Below are positions 20,658 through 29,700 of a stretch of 64,000 nt of DNA, piece after piece. A program made the translations under genes and the position numbers. The number at the start of each line of letters is the position of its first letter. Within the stretch, counting starts at the first letter, position 1. This stretch comes from an uncultured Agathobaculum sp. (GTDB lineage Bacteria > Bacillota > Clostridia > Oscillospirales > Butyricicoccaceae), in the NCBI RefSeq assembly GCF_944380985.1, contig NZ_CALWJJ010000006.1, forward strand, positions 56,035 to 120,034. Reading direction: 5' to 3'. Under the pieces are notes generated by a model that was not told where the DNA came from, made no database searches, and saw only the letters and a program-made list of their open reading frames with translations.

Positions 20658-22163
20658 TTATTTGCTGGTCGACGAGGTCTCCTTGAGCAGCACGTCATGC
20701 GCGCCGCCCTCGACGATGGAGGTCGCGGATACCAGTGTAATCTTGGCTTTTTGCTGGAACTCCGGAATGGTGAGCGCACCGCAGTTGCACATGGTCGATC
20801 GTACCTTGCTGAGCGTCAGGCCGAGGTTGTCCTTAAGCGAGCCGGCATAGGGCACATAAGAATCGACGCCCTCCTCAAAGGATAGCTTGGACTCGCCGCC
20901 CATATCATAGCGCTGCCAGTTGCGCGCGCGTGCCGAGCCTTCGCCCCAGTATTCTTTCATATAGGAACCGCCGATGTTGACTTTGTTGGTTGGCGACTCA
21001 TCAAAGCGGGAGAAATAGCGGCCGAGCATTAGGAAGTCCGCACCCATGGCAAGTGCAAGCGTGCAGTGGTAGTCGTGCACGATGCCGCCGTCTGAGCAGA
21101 TTGGAACATAAATACCGGTCTCGGCAAAGTACTCGTCACGCGCCGCGGCGACCTCGATCAGCGCGGTCGCCTGGCCGCGGCCGATGCCTTTTTGCTCGCG
21201 GGTGATGCAGATCGAGCCGCCGCCAATGCCGACCTTGACAAAGTCCGCGCCCGCATCCGCCAGAAAGCGGAAGCCATCGCGGTCGACAACGTTGCCCGCG
21301 CCAACCTTGACGCTGTCGCCATATTTTTCGCGGATCCAGGCGAGCGTGCGGCTCTGCCACTCGCTAAAGCCTTCGGAGGAGTCGATGCACAGAACGTCCG
21401 CACCCGCTTCGACCAGCGCGGGTACGCGCTCGGCGTAGTCGCGCGTGTTGATGCCCGCGCCGACCACATAGCGCTTGTGTATGTCGAGCAGCTCGAGCGA
21501 GTTTGCCTTGTGGCTGTCATAGTCCTTGCGGAACACAAGGTAGACGAGGTGGCCCTCGTCATCCACCAGCGGCAGCGAGTTGAGCTTATGATCCCAGATG
21601 ATGTCGTTTGCGGTTTTAAGCGTGGTGTCCGCCGGGGCGGTAATCAGTTTGTCAAACGGCGTCATGAATTCGGATACCTTAACGCTGGTTTCCATGCGGG
21701 AGACGCGGTAGTCACGCCCAGTGACGATGCCGAGCAGCTTGCCGTTTGCCGTGCCGTCCTCAGTTACGGCCATGGTCGAATGGCCGGTGCGCGCCTTGAG
21801 CGCCAGCACGTCGGCCAGTGTCTGATCGGGCCGCAAATTGGAATTGGATACGATAAAGCCCGCCTTGTAGCTCTTGACGCGGGCGATCATGGCGGCCTCG
21901 CTTTCGATGGTCTGCGAACCGTAAATAAAGGAGATGCCACCCTCTTGCGCTAGTGCGATGGCCATGCGGTCGTCCGAGACCGCCTGCATGATGGCCGAAA
22001 CCATCGGAATGTTGGCATACAGCGCCGACTGCTCGCCCTTGCGGTATTTGACGATTGGGGTGCGCAGGCTGACGTTTGCCGGGATACACTCAGCCGAGGA
22101 ATAGCCCGGCACAAGCAGATATTCATTAAACGTGTGCGACGGCTCGCTGAAATAATACGCCAT
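20658..22163 (-). CDS. guaB: IMP dehydrogenase, divergent clostridial type
   Basis: IMP dehydrogenase oxidises IMP to XMP, the committed step to GMP. The 501-residue protein has the catalytic loop [11 protein letters not shown] with C319, the IMP-binding SDGGIVHDY and MLGRYFSR segments, and the flap [16 protein letters not shown] pair of CBS domains lies between about residues 105 and 225. The flap and the SICITREQ loop differ from the usual GSICTTR/EGR type and match a less common branch that I recall from Clostridia. Start ATG 22163 has AAAAGGAG upstream. It is a monocistronic unit with its own promoter and terminator. Confidence 0.88.
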   Translation of the reverse strand: MAYYFSEPSHTFNEYLLVPGYSSAECIPANVSLRTPIVKYRKGEQSALYANIPMVSAIMQAVSDDRMAIALAQEGGISFIYGSQTIESEAAMIARVKSYKAGFIVSNSNLRPDQTLADVLALKARTGHSTMAVTEDGTANGKLLGIVTGRDYRVSRMETSVKVSEFMTPFDKLITAPADTTLKTANDIIWDHKLNSLPLVDDEGHLVYLVFRKDYDSHKANSLELLDIHKRYVVGAGINTRDYAERVPALVEAGADVLCIDSSEGFSEWQSRTLAWIREKYGDSVKVGAGNVVDRDGFRFLADAGADFVKVGIGGGSICITREQKGIGRGQATALIEVAAARDEYFAETGIYVPICSDGGIVHDYHCTLALAMGADFLMLGRYFSRFDESPTNKVNIGGSYMKEYWGEGSARARNWQRYDMGGESKLSFEEGVDSYVPYAGSLKDNLGLTLSKVRSTMCNCGALTIPEFQQKAKITLVSATSIVEGGAHDVLLKETSSTSK

Positions 22164-22213
22164 TTCGTTTCTCCTTTTCTCTACTAAATTGTTCCAAATT
22201 GTATATTATTTTT

Positions 22214-22242
22214 ATTATAGCCTGTTTGTTCTGTAAAGTAAA
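22214..22242 (-). promoter_or_regulatory. Promoter for guaB
   Basis: On the minus strand TTTACT and TATAAT are separated by 17 bases (plus-strand AGTAAA 22237-22242 and ATTATA 22214-22219), about 50 bases before the guaB start. Confidence 0.6.
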
Positions 22243-22310
22243 GTGCACATATGACTGATTTTGTATTTTTTTGGCTTTCACGCCTTATGCAAACCGCGCA
22301 AATAGGCCGG

Positions 22311-22340
22311 AAAGACAAAAGGCCCCGGCAGGCGGGGCGG
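22311..22340 (-). terminator. Terminator after the second MATE gene
   Basis: On the minus strand GCCCCG pairs with CGGGGC around a 5-base loop, followed by CTTTTGTCTTT. It lies about 50 bases past the stop of the MATE gene. Confidence 0.6.
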
Positions 22341-22389
22341 TTTGCTTTTTAAAAGGCCGTGGCGCAGTTTTTCGCAAAGCGGTAGGGCT

Positions 22390-23718
22390 TTATAGCTGTC
22401 TTTCTTCCGGACGCGGGCGAAAAACTCGCCATAGGTAGACGGCGGTCAGCACGGCGACGAGCGTTTCGGCGGTTGGAAAGGTAGCCCACACGCCGCTGGT
22501 GCCGGCAAAGGCGGTCAGCGCGAACAGCACGGGCGGGATGACGATCACACCGCGCAGCAGTGAGATTGCAAAGCCTCGCGCCGACCGGCCGGAGGCGCTG
22601 AAAAATGCGGCTGAGACAATGTTGCATCCTGCGCACCAGAAACCGAGGAAGTAGATGCGCAGGCCGGTCACGGCAAGATTGGCGAGCGTAGGATCGCCCG
22701 CGTTGTTAAACGCGGCAGCGATCGGCTCGGCAAAGGCATAGACGAGCGCAAACAACGCGGAAGCGATCGCAAGCGCGGTGATGATACCGCTGCGGAGCAG
22801 GCGGCGTAGGGCGACCGCCTCGCCCGCGCCACTGCAGTGGCTGACAAGCGGCTGCATGCCGGTAGACAGTCCGGTGAAGATGGCGATGGCGACCAGCGCA
22901 AGGTTGGCAACAATGCCGTATGCCGCAACACCCGTGTTGCCGGCCAAATGGAGCAGTACCTGGTTAAACAGCAGCAGCACAATGCCGGAGGACAGCTCGG
23001 CGATCAGCGAGGGCAGACCGGGTGTGCACAGCGCAGGCAGCAAACGCGGGCGAAACGGCGCGCGCAGCAGATGAAAGCCGCGTTTAGGCGCGCGCAGATG
23101 ACCGGATAGGATCAGTATGCTGATGATGGGGGAGACGCCGGTGGCGAGCGCCGCGCCAAACATACCCATTCCCAGAGGGAACATGAACACATAATCCATC
23201 ACGACGTTGGACAGGCTGCCTACCACCATACCGCACATTGCGCGCCCGGGATCGCCGTCATTGCGCACAAAGGCGAGCAGCACATTGTTCATAACGAAAA
23301 ACGGCCCAAAGCAGAGCAGCGTGCGCAGGTATATACTGGTCAGCGGAAAGGTTTCGGCATCCGCGCCGAGCAATCTTGCAAGCGGGTTTGCCGCAAATAC
23401 GCCGAGCAGAAGAAAGAACAATCCCGTCGTCAGGCCGAGCGCCACGCAGTGGGTAAAGGCGCGGTCGGCCTCTTTCTGCTGGTGCTGTGCGCGGCAGATA
23501 GTGTAGTGCGTTGCGCTGCCTACGCCGATCATCAGCCCGATGCCGTTCATCAGATTGTAAAGCGGCAGTGCAATGTTGAGCGCCGCAAGGCCGGTCGCGC
23601 CAATGCCGCGGGCGACAAAAAAGGTATCGGCAAGAATATAGCAGGAAATGCCAACCTGCCCAAGAATGTTAAGCGAGGCGTATTTGCCGAACGCATAACG
23701 GTCGACGGTCTGTTCCAA
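22390..23718 (-). CDS. MATE family efflux transporter (second copy)
   Basis: A second multidrug and toxin extrusion transporter, not closely similar to the first one next to luxS. About 12 membrane segments are visible in two halves, beginning LNILGQVGISCYILADTFF and including MNGIGLMIGVGSATHY. I prefer the TTG start at 23718 (442 residues), because GAAAAGGAAG lies 8 bases upstream. An in-frame ATG at 23763 would add 15 residues, but it lies inside a stable hairpin and has only a weak ribosome binding site. Its strong promoter and structured leader suggest regulated expression. The substrate is unknown. Confidence 0.87.
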   Translation of the reverse strand: MEQTVDRYAFGKYASLNILGQVGISCYILADTFFVARGIGATGLAALNIALPLYNLMNGIGLMIGVGSATHYTICRAQHQQKEADRAFTHCVALGLTTGLFFLLLGVFAANPLARLLGADAETFPLTSIYLRTLLCFGPFFVMNNVLLAFVRNDGDPGRAMCGMVVGSLSNVVMDYVFMFPLGMGMFGAALATGVSPIISILILSGHLRAPKRGFHLLRAPFRPRLLPALCTPGLPSLIAELSSGIVLLLFNQVLLHLAGNTGVAAYGIVANLALVAIAIFTGLSTGMQPLVSHCSGAGEAVALRRLLRSGIITALAIASALFALVYAFAEPIAAAFNNAGDPTLANLAVTGLRIYFLGFWCAGCNIVSAAFFSASGRSARGFAISLLRGVIVIPPVLFALTAFAGTSGVWATFPTAETLVAVLTAVYLWRVFRPRPEERQL

Positions 23719-23745
23719 ATAAACCACTTCCTTTTCAAAATAAAA

Positions 23746-23820
23746 GAGCGCCAGGCTTTCCATCTTCTAAGGCCTGCGATGGAAAGAATGACGCTCAAAT
23801 TTTTATCCGGCGATAAAAAT
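23746..23820 (-). promoter_or_regulatory. Structured leader (attenuator-like) of the second MATE gene
   Basis: On the minus strand two hairpins lie between promoter and gene. The first is ATTTTTATC / GATAAAAAT with a 4-base loop (23799-23820). The second has CTTTCCATC / GATGGAAAG (23755-23785), extended by GAGCG / CGCTC across an internal loop (23746-23795). It is followed by TTTTATTTT and then the ribosome binding site. The second structure has the form of an intrinsic terminator placed before the coding region. Confidence 0.5.
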
Positions 23821-23850
23821 CAGGTTGGATTGTTTCGAATTGTGTGCTTT

Positions 23851-23879
23851 AGTATAGCACGGTGGCAAAGCGCTGTCAA
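23851..23879 (-). promoter_or_regulatory. Promoter for the second MATE gene
   Basis: On the minus strand TTGACA and TATACT are separated by exactly 17 bases (plus-strand TGTCAA 23874-23879 and AGTATA 23851-23856). The predicted leader is about 125 nt. Confidence 0.8.
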
Positions 23880-23931
23880 GCGATTTGCTAAATATATGCG
23901 CGGAAAAAGATAACTGGAACAAGGGGAGCGC

Positions 23932-23961
23932 TGTACTTATGCCTATAGGATGTGGTATAAT
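23932..23961 (+). promoter_or_regulatory. Possible promoter for rpe
   Basis: A perfect TATAAT at 23956-23961 is preceded by TGTGG and, 18 bases further up, by a weak TGTACT. It would give a leader of about 130 nt before rpe. Confidence 0.4.
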
Positions 23962-23962
23962 T

Positions 23963-23996
23963 ATTCAAAAAGGGAGCGGCTGTGCACGCCGCTCCC
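23963..23996 (-). terminator. Hairpin with a minus-strand T tract upstream of rpe
   Basis: GGGAGCGGC and GCCGCTCCC form a 9-bp stem. The T tract (TTTTTGAAT) follows it on the minus strand only. No leftward gene lies immediately to its right, so it either blocks antisense transcription or is a hairpin in the rpe leader. Confidence 0.45.
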
Positions 23997-24094
23997 CGTA
24001 TTCAAAAAAGCAGGCGGCGGCAATGGCCGCGCAAGGCCCGCTTACCATCAAATTATGCCGTGCGCGGCCGCGCGGTCACAGGAGGAAGTTACAT

Positions 24095-24778
24095 ATGGAA
24101 ATCAAGCTCTCGCCGTCCATCCTTTCAGCGGATTTTGCCAACCTGGCGCGTGACGTCAAAACCGCCACAGACGCGGGTGCGGAATATGTTCATGTCGACG
24201 TGATGGACGGCCATTTTGTGCCCAATATCACAATCGGCGCGCCGGTGGTCAAGGCACTGCGGCGCGCAACCGATAAGACGCTCGACGTACACCTGATGAT
24301 CACCGACCCGGATCGGTATCTGGATGATTTCATTGACGCAGGCGCGGACATCATCACCGTGCACTACGAGTCAAACGGCGACACGCTCGCGCAGCTCAAA
24401 AAAATACGCGCCGCAGGCGTCCGGGCCTCCTGTACGATCAAGCCCGACACCCCGCCAGAGGTATTGTTTCCGTTGCTGCCATACTGCGATATGGCGCTGA
24501 TTATGACGGTCGAACCGGGCTTTGGCGGCCAGGGCTTCATTCCGGCGTGCATGGATAAAATAAGAGCGGTACGCGCTGAGATCCAGAAAAACGGATACCG
24601 CTGTGAGCTTGAGATCGACGGCGGCGCTAAGCGCAGCAACACGGCCGACATCATTTGTGCGGGGGCGGATGTCATCGTCGCAGGCTCGGCGGTGTTCGGC
24701 GGCGACATTGCGGCAAACGTCAGGGGCTTTCGTGAGGTGTTTGCACAAGGTGCAGAAAAAGCAAGTTGGAGTAAATAG
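24095..24778 (+). CDS. rpe: Ribulose-phosphate 3-epimerase
   Basis: Rpe interconverts ribulose-5-phosphate and xylulose-5-phosphate in the pentose phosphate pathway. The 227-residue TIM-barrel protein begins with KLSPSILSADFANL. It carries VHVDVMDGHFVPNIT (metal-binding H and D), the second metal site DVHLMI, MTVEPGFGGQ, and the phosphate-binding end ELEIDGGAKRSN then AGSAVFGG. I chose ATG 24095, preceded by GGAGGAAG; longer in-frame readings cross non-coding sequence. It stands alone and ends at a strong terminator. Confidence 0.95.
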   Translation: MEIKLSPSILSADFANLARDVKTATDAGAEYVHVDVMDGHFVPNITIGAPVVKALRRATDKTLDVHLMITDPDRYLDDFIDAGADIITVHYESNGDTLAQLKKIRAAGVRASCTIKPDTPPEVLFPLLPYCDMALIMTVEPGFGGQGFIPACMDKIRAVRAEIQKNGYRCELEIDGGAKRSNTADIICAGADVIVAGSAVFGGDIAANVRGFREVFAQGAEKASWSK

Positions 24779-24787
24779 AAAAAAGCG

Positions 24788-24818
24788 AAACGGACGGCGC
24801 AAAAGCCGTCCGTTTTTT
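24788..24818. terminator. Terminator between rpe and the hydrolase gene
   Basis: AAACGGACGGC and GCCGTCCGTTT pair around GCAAAA, followed by more T residues on the plus strand and A-rich sequence on the other side. It may serve both converging genes. Confidence 0.85.
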
Positions 24819-24846
24819 ATCTGGAAGTTTGAAAAAGGGATGTTGC

Positions 24847-25821
24847 TCAGGTGGCTGTCTGCTGCTCGCTCTTGATAGCGGCGAGCGCAGCCAGTCGCGC
24901 TTCCAGCCAACGGGAAATATCGCCGAAAGCCTCCAGCCGTCCAAGCTCGTTGAGCACCTCGTGCCGCGCGCCCTTATAGAAAATAACATCAATATTTTTC
25001 AGGCCAGCCCCACGGTAGAGCTTTACCACCCGGCGCACGCCGTCGCCATATTTACCAACCGGGTCCATATCGCCTGAAAGAAAGAGCAGAGGAAGTCGGC
25101 GTGGTGTGTGGCGGAAAGTATAGGACGCATTGGCCCTGGATACCAACATAAACAGATCGCGGAAACCGGTGGCGGTGAAAATAAAATTGCATTTTTCATC
25201 CGACTGATACAGCGATACTACGTTTTCATCTCGACTGAGCCAGTCAAATACGCTGTGCGGATTTTTGATCCTGCGGTTGTAGCCTTTGAATGTTAGCTCG
25301 GATAAAAAGCCGCTTCGATAGGTCATACCGCGGGTGCGGGCAATCGAATCGGCCAGATGCGCGATGCTGGCCGCAGCTGCGTTTGGTCCGGGCGTGCCGA
25401 TTAGGATGCAGCCGGCCAGTTTTTCACCGTGATCGGTCAGGCACAGGCGCGCGATCAGTGAGCCGATGGAGTGGCCCAGCAGGAAATGCGGCAGATCGGG
25501 ATAGCGGCGCTGCATGAGGTCGGTTAGGTATTTGACATCTTCGACCAAATACCGCCAGCCATCCTTTGTTGCGAAAAATCCCAGCTCAGAGGGGCGCGCT
25601 ACAGACGCACCATGTCCGATATGATCGTTGCCGCACACGATAAAGCCAAGGCTGCACAGGTATTTGGAAAACGAGGTATAGCGAGAAAAATAATCACACA
25701 TACCATGGGAGATTTGCACGATACCGCGCACCTCTACCGCCTCGGGTACTAGGATATAATAGGTCACATTAGATACGCCGTTGGCGCTTTTATAAATATT
25801 CTGTGTACACTTGATATTCAT
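24847..25821 (-). CDS. Alpha/beta hydrolase (monoacylglycerol lipase-like)
   Basis: A serine hydrolase of the alpha/beta fold, serine aminopeptidase S33/lysophospholipase group. The 324-residue protein shows the oxyanion region ISHGMCDYFSRY (about residues 38-49), the HGASVARP loop, the nucleophile elbow LLGHSIGS, an aspartate in SGDMDPVGKYG and the catalytic histidine in GARHEVLNE. There is no signal peptide, so it is likely cytoplasmic. The ATG has GAGGTG upstream. It diverges from the MIF-like gene. The ester substrate is unknown. Confidence 0.85.
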   Translation of the reverse strand: MNIKCTQNIYKSANGVSNVTYYILVPEAVEVRGIVQISHGMCDYFSRYTSFSKYLCSLGFIVCGNDHIGHGASVARPSELGFFATKDGWRYLVEDVKYLTDLMQRRYPDLPHFLLGHSIGSLIARLCLTDHGEKLAGCILIGTPGPNAAAASIAHLADSIARTRGMTYRSGFLSELTFKGYNRRIKNPHSVFDWLSRDENVVSLYQSDEKCNFIFTATGFRDLFMLVSRANASYTFRHTPRRLPLLFLSGDMDPVGKYGDGVRRVVKLYRGAGLKNIDVIFYKGARHEVLNELGRLEAFGDISRWLEARLAALAAIKSEQQTAT

Positions 25822-25936
25822 AAAAATACACCTCAGTCCGGCAGGACAGGATTTGCTGTTCCTATCATATCACAATCTTGCTGCATTGTGCAGGGTATTT
25901 GCGCAAAGTTAACAAAGCGTTTATAAATTAGATGAC

Positions 25937-25965
25937 TTGCCCTGCGTTTTGTCGGGTGGTATAAT
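25937..25965 (+). promoter_or_regulatory. Promoter for the MIF-like gene
   Basis: TTGCCC at 25937-25942 and TATAAT at 25960-25965 are separated by 17 bases. The start codon lies 27 bases downstream of the -10. Confidence 0.7.
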
Positions 25966-25992
25966 GAAAAAAACTTGAAAAGAGGTGCAGCA

Positions 25993-26334
25993 ATGCCTTA
26001 TATTGGTATTTCAACATCCCAAACCCTGTCTGAAGTACAGAAAGACGCGCTCAAAAAGGCGATGGGAGAGAAGATCACCGTCATTCCGGGCAAGAGCGAG
26101 GCCGCGCTGATGGTGGACATCGCGGATGGCCACGCCATGTATCTTGCAGGGGAGAGGCGTGAACTGATGTTTATCGATGTGCGCTGCTTTGGCACGACAG
26201 AATTTGCAAACAGAAAAGCGTTTACCGAGGCGGTGTTTCAGGCAGTGCAGCAAGTAACAGGTTTGCCCGAAAACGCAATTTATCTAACATACAGTGAGTT
26301 TGCCAACTGGGGCACCAAGGGGTCGATGAAGTAG
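25993..26334 (+). CDS. MIF-like / phenylpyruvate tautomerase-related protein
   Basis: A member of the tautomerase superfamily related to macrophage migration inhibitory factor (MIF). The 113-residue length equals that of MIF. The catalytic proline directly follows the initiator methionine (MPYIGISTSQ). The C-terminal AIYLTYSEFANWG aligns by eye with the MIF segment containing YINYYDMNAANVGWN. I chose ATG 25993, preceded by AGAGGTG; a TTG six codons upstream would hide Pro2 and is not credible. The true substrate is unknown. Similar proteins occur in some gut Firmicutes, so an effect on a host is conceivable but unproven. Confidence 0.8.
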   Translation: MPYIGISTSQTLSEVQKDALKKAMGEKITVIPGKSEAALMVDIADGHAMYLAGERRELMFIDVRCFGTTEFANRKAFTEAVFQAVQQVTGLPENAIYLTYSEFANWGTKGSMK

Positions 26335-26432
26335 CGGGCTGACAGTTCCAGCCGTGCGCTGCAATAGCGGGGCCAATCGAAGAAAAACGCAGGTATACCT
26401 ATGCAATCAGTGGAATTTTAGCGATAAAATTC

Positions 26433-26461
26433 TTGACATTTTGCCGCAAATTTGCTATTCT
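26433..26461 (+). promoter_or_regulatory. Promoter for tRNA-Pro
   Basis: A perfect TTGACA at 26433-26438 is followed 17 bases later by TATTCT at 26456-26461, about 30 bases before the mature tRNA. Confidence 0.75.
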
Positions 26462-26490
26462 ATTTTGGCAAGGTTGTGAGACCTGCGTAT

Positions 26491-26566
26491 CCGGGTGTGG
26501 CGCAGCTGGTAGCGTGCTTGACTGGGGGTCAAGAGGCCGCAGGTTCAAGTCCTGTCACTCGGACCA
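26491..26566 (+). tRNA. tRNA-Pro (anticodon GGG)
   Basis: A 76-nt cloverleaf. The acceptor CCGGGTG pairs with CACTCGG, and the anticodon arm is CTTGA / TCAAG with loop CTGGGGG, giving anticodon GGG. The T arm contains GGTTCAAGTCC, and the discriminator A and the CCA end are both encoded. It decodes CCC and CCU. It has its own promoter and terminator. Confidence 0.93.
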
Positions 26567-26569
26567 AAT

Positions 26570-26606
26570 CGCTGCGGATGATTAATTGTCCGCAGCGTTT
26601 TTTATT
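26570..26606 (+). terminator. Terminator after tRNA-Pro
   Basis: CGCTGCGGA and TCCGCAGCG form a 9-bp stem, followed by TTTTTTATTT. Confidence 0.9.
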
Positions 26607-26723
26607 TCTTCTAAACGAATTAATATAAATAACAAGATTGCTAAAAGGTTGTTACAGGATTAGTCTCATACGAATAGTTAGTTGGAATTGCAACGGATAA
26701 TTTTTTATAACGCTTATTTAACC

Positions 26724-26766
26724 GGATAAAAGCCCCGCCGCGAAAAAATCGCAGCGGGGCTTTTAT
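26724..26766 (-). terminator. Terminator after the SLH-domain gene
   Basis: AGCCCCGC and GCGGGGCT pair across an A/T-rich loop, and the minus strand continues TTTTATCC. It lies about 20 bases past the stop of the surface-protein gene. Confidence 0.85.
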
Positions 26767-26786
26767 TGGTCTGTGACCTTTGCCGC

Positions 26787-29700
26787 TTAAAACGGCATCA
26801 GAGACAAAAACCGCATTAGTATTGTCGCGGTCTGCGCACGTGTGGCTCCTTCTTGCGGCTCCAGTGTGCTTGTGCTGGTACCGCTGATGATGTCCGTGCC
26901 GCATGCCCACTGCATAGCGGGAATTGCGTACTCGTTGATCTGACCAAAGTCCAGATAGGAGAGGATATTCGTATTTTCACCTATACGTACGTCATATCCC
27001 TTATACTGTGCGTAGCGGTAAAGAATGGCCGCCAGCTGCTCACGGGTAATGGGATCATCGGAACCGAAACTGCCGTCGCCATAGCCGTTTACAATGCCCT
27101 CGCTGGCTGCCCAGCGGATGGCTTCGGTATACCACTGGCCCTCTGCCACATCGGTATAGGGCATGTTGCTATCTGCTGTCGGACGGTCCTCCATACGCCA
27201 CAGGATGGTGACGATCATTGCGCGGCTAGTGCTCTCATCAGGGCTGAATGTAATAGGGCTTGTGCCCATCATCAGGCCGTTTTCGTATACATAGTGCGCT
27301 GCACGTTCAAACCAGCTTCCGACAGGCACATCAATAAACGGCGGCGTGGTCAATTCTTCCATGAATATAACCTCGATTGTCACACTGCCATCGGGCTGAA
27401 TGAATGACCAGCTGCCATTGTCACTGCCAGCAACAGGCACTTCGTTACCGTCCTGGCCGATTACGGTAATACTGCCCACTATATAGCCCTTGTCAGGGGT
27501 CGGGATGATCGTCACGGTATCACCGCAGACAGGACTGCTGGGCGTAATGGATATGTTCCCGCCTTCGCTTTGCTCGATACCAGGTCGGTAGGTGGGCGCT
27601 CCGCCGCCGCCCGCGCTGCCTGCAATGCCACCACCCGCGCTGCCGCCAGCGCCGCCAGTACTACCACCTATGCTGCCACCGTTGCCACCGTCAGGGTTAT
27701 CGCCGGTGTCGCCGTCAGGGTTATCGCCGGTGCCACCGTCAGGGTTATCGCCAGCACCGCTTCCCGTGTCATCGCCAGTACCGCTACCGGAATCCTCACC
27801 GGCATCGCTGTCCGTGTCGCCGCTTGCATCATCGTCGGTGGCTGTCCGCTCAAATACCGCGGTCAATGTACGATCTGTAGTCAGGATAAAGGTATATGCA
27901 GCATCAGTGCTGACCTGCGCGCCATTCTCCTCCCAGCGCATAAACTGATAGCCGTTATCAGGGGTTGCCGTTACGGTTACAGCAGTATTTTCCTCATACG
28001 TTCCGCCACCGCTGACCGTACCACCAATTCCGGCGTTGGCCGTCACTGTCCACCGGGTATAGGGCGTAGCAGAAATCTCGCCGTTTGTCACGGCAGCGGT
28101 GCCCTCTGCAAAAGTGCCGGTCGCGGCATCCCCGGTGTCCTCACCCTTAGAAAGCGTCACGGTAAACGAAAAACTGCCGTTTGTGCCGGATCGATTTGCA
28201 TCGTCTCCTTCCGTAGCTTGGGCAAAGCCCGCCATGGTGACGATATAGCTTACGCCATTTAAGTTCATTTGCGCAAGCTCATGCTCAATCCATGCTTTTA
28301 CAGCGCGCTCGGTATTGGCAGTAGACTGGGGAACAACCCATGCGCGGTTTTCAATAGCGGATTTGGCCGCCGCTATGTCCGCCTTGTTCCCCGCTGCCGG
28401 ATCGGGGGCAATGGACACGTTGACGGTGTAGGTGGCTGTGGTCAAGCCGTCCTCGGCGGTTACGGTAAAGCTCCATGTCGCGCCGCCATCATGGGTGCTG
28501 GGGCCGGCCGTGACAGATGCGTTGTCGGCGGGTGTGACAGCAACCGCGCTGCTGTCTACCGGTAGAGTGGCCGTACCAACCGGCAGCACGACTGTGATCG
28601 TAGAACCGCTGATCGTTCCGGCGATCTGATTGACGGAAACTGCGGTCACGCCCGCGTTGTTCGAGAGCCATTTCGCGTAGTATACCTTATCCCCGATATC
28701 AGTCACGCCGATCTGCGTAATTTCGCCGCCGGTATAGTCGCTACGCGCATACCAACCGGCAAAGGTATACCCTTCGCGGACGACATTGCTAGGGAGCGCC
28801 GCGCCGACACCATAGGTATATTCTGTCACATTTCCACTGAGAATTATGCCGCCGTCCGTGCGTAGATCTACGGCATAGGTGGACGGCTCCCATTTGGCAT
28901 AAAGCCGCGTCGGACCATTCACTGGATCATCTGAAAAACTCCATGCGCTTTGAGCGTCAAAGCTGCTATCGCAGTACCATCCGCAAAAATCATAGCCCGT
29001 TCGGGTGGGTGTGGCCGGCTCAGTTGCCGTTTTGCCACTGGCGACAATCTGCGGGTCGACTGTGCTGCCGCTGTCGGTGTAGAAATCCACCTGGTAGAAG
29101 GGTAAAGCGCTGCTATGTGCGCTTTCTGGGCTGTCGGAATAAATACCTGCGCCGTTGGCCCTGACCGTAAAAGTATAGCTGCCTGTTTCGGTGATTGAAA
29201 AGGTGTGTTTCGTGCTCCCTGTCACCGTGACGGGCGCATGATAGGCGGCGCCGTCCTTATAGAGCTGGACGGAATAGCCGGATGCGCTTGCAACCTCGCT
29301 CCATGTCGCGGTTGCACTGCCAGGGGCAGCGCTGTAAAATGATAGGCCAGCCGGCGCGGGGAGCGGTGTTGGATTGATGATAGAAACTGTAATCGCTTCG
29401 CTTGCAAGGGTATAGCCGTCACAGCTGACCACGCACTTATAAGTGTAGGTTCCTGCTTTCAGCCCGGTTTCAACCGTATAGGAGTCGCTGGTCGCCCCGC
29501 TGATCGCGTTTTGGTAGGATACACTGTCTTTATACCACTGATAATGGATGGGCTTGCCGCTGTGTTCAGGAACAGTTTGTGCGTTAACGTACACCGTAGG
29601 CGCTTCCGCCGTACTGTATCCAACTGGTGCCGTCTTATCCGCGCCGGCCGATATGATCGCAATAGGGAAAGGCGTCTCGTCTTTTTCGGTGTAGTCCTTA

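Noticed and set aside
27688..27759. Short regular repeats that could suggest a CRISPR array.
   Set aside because: They are adjacent 24-bp units in a coding linker with no spacers; no CRISPR array is seen anywhere in the window.
27570..28262. A 230-residue ORF on the plus strand opposite the SLH-domain gene.
   Set aside because: It is the mirror of a Gly/Asp/Pro-rich repeat region, giving low-complexity Ala/Val/Thr repeats, and lacks a ribosome binding site.
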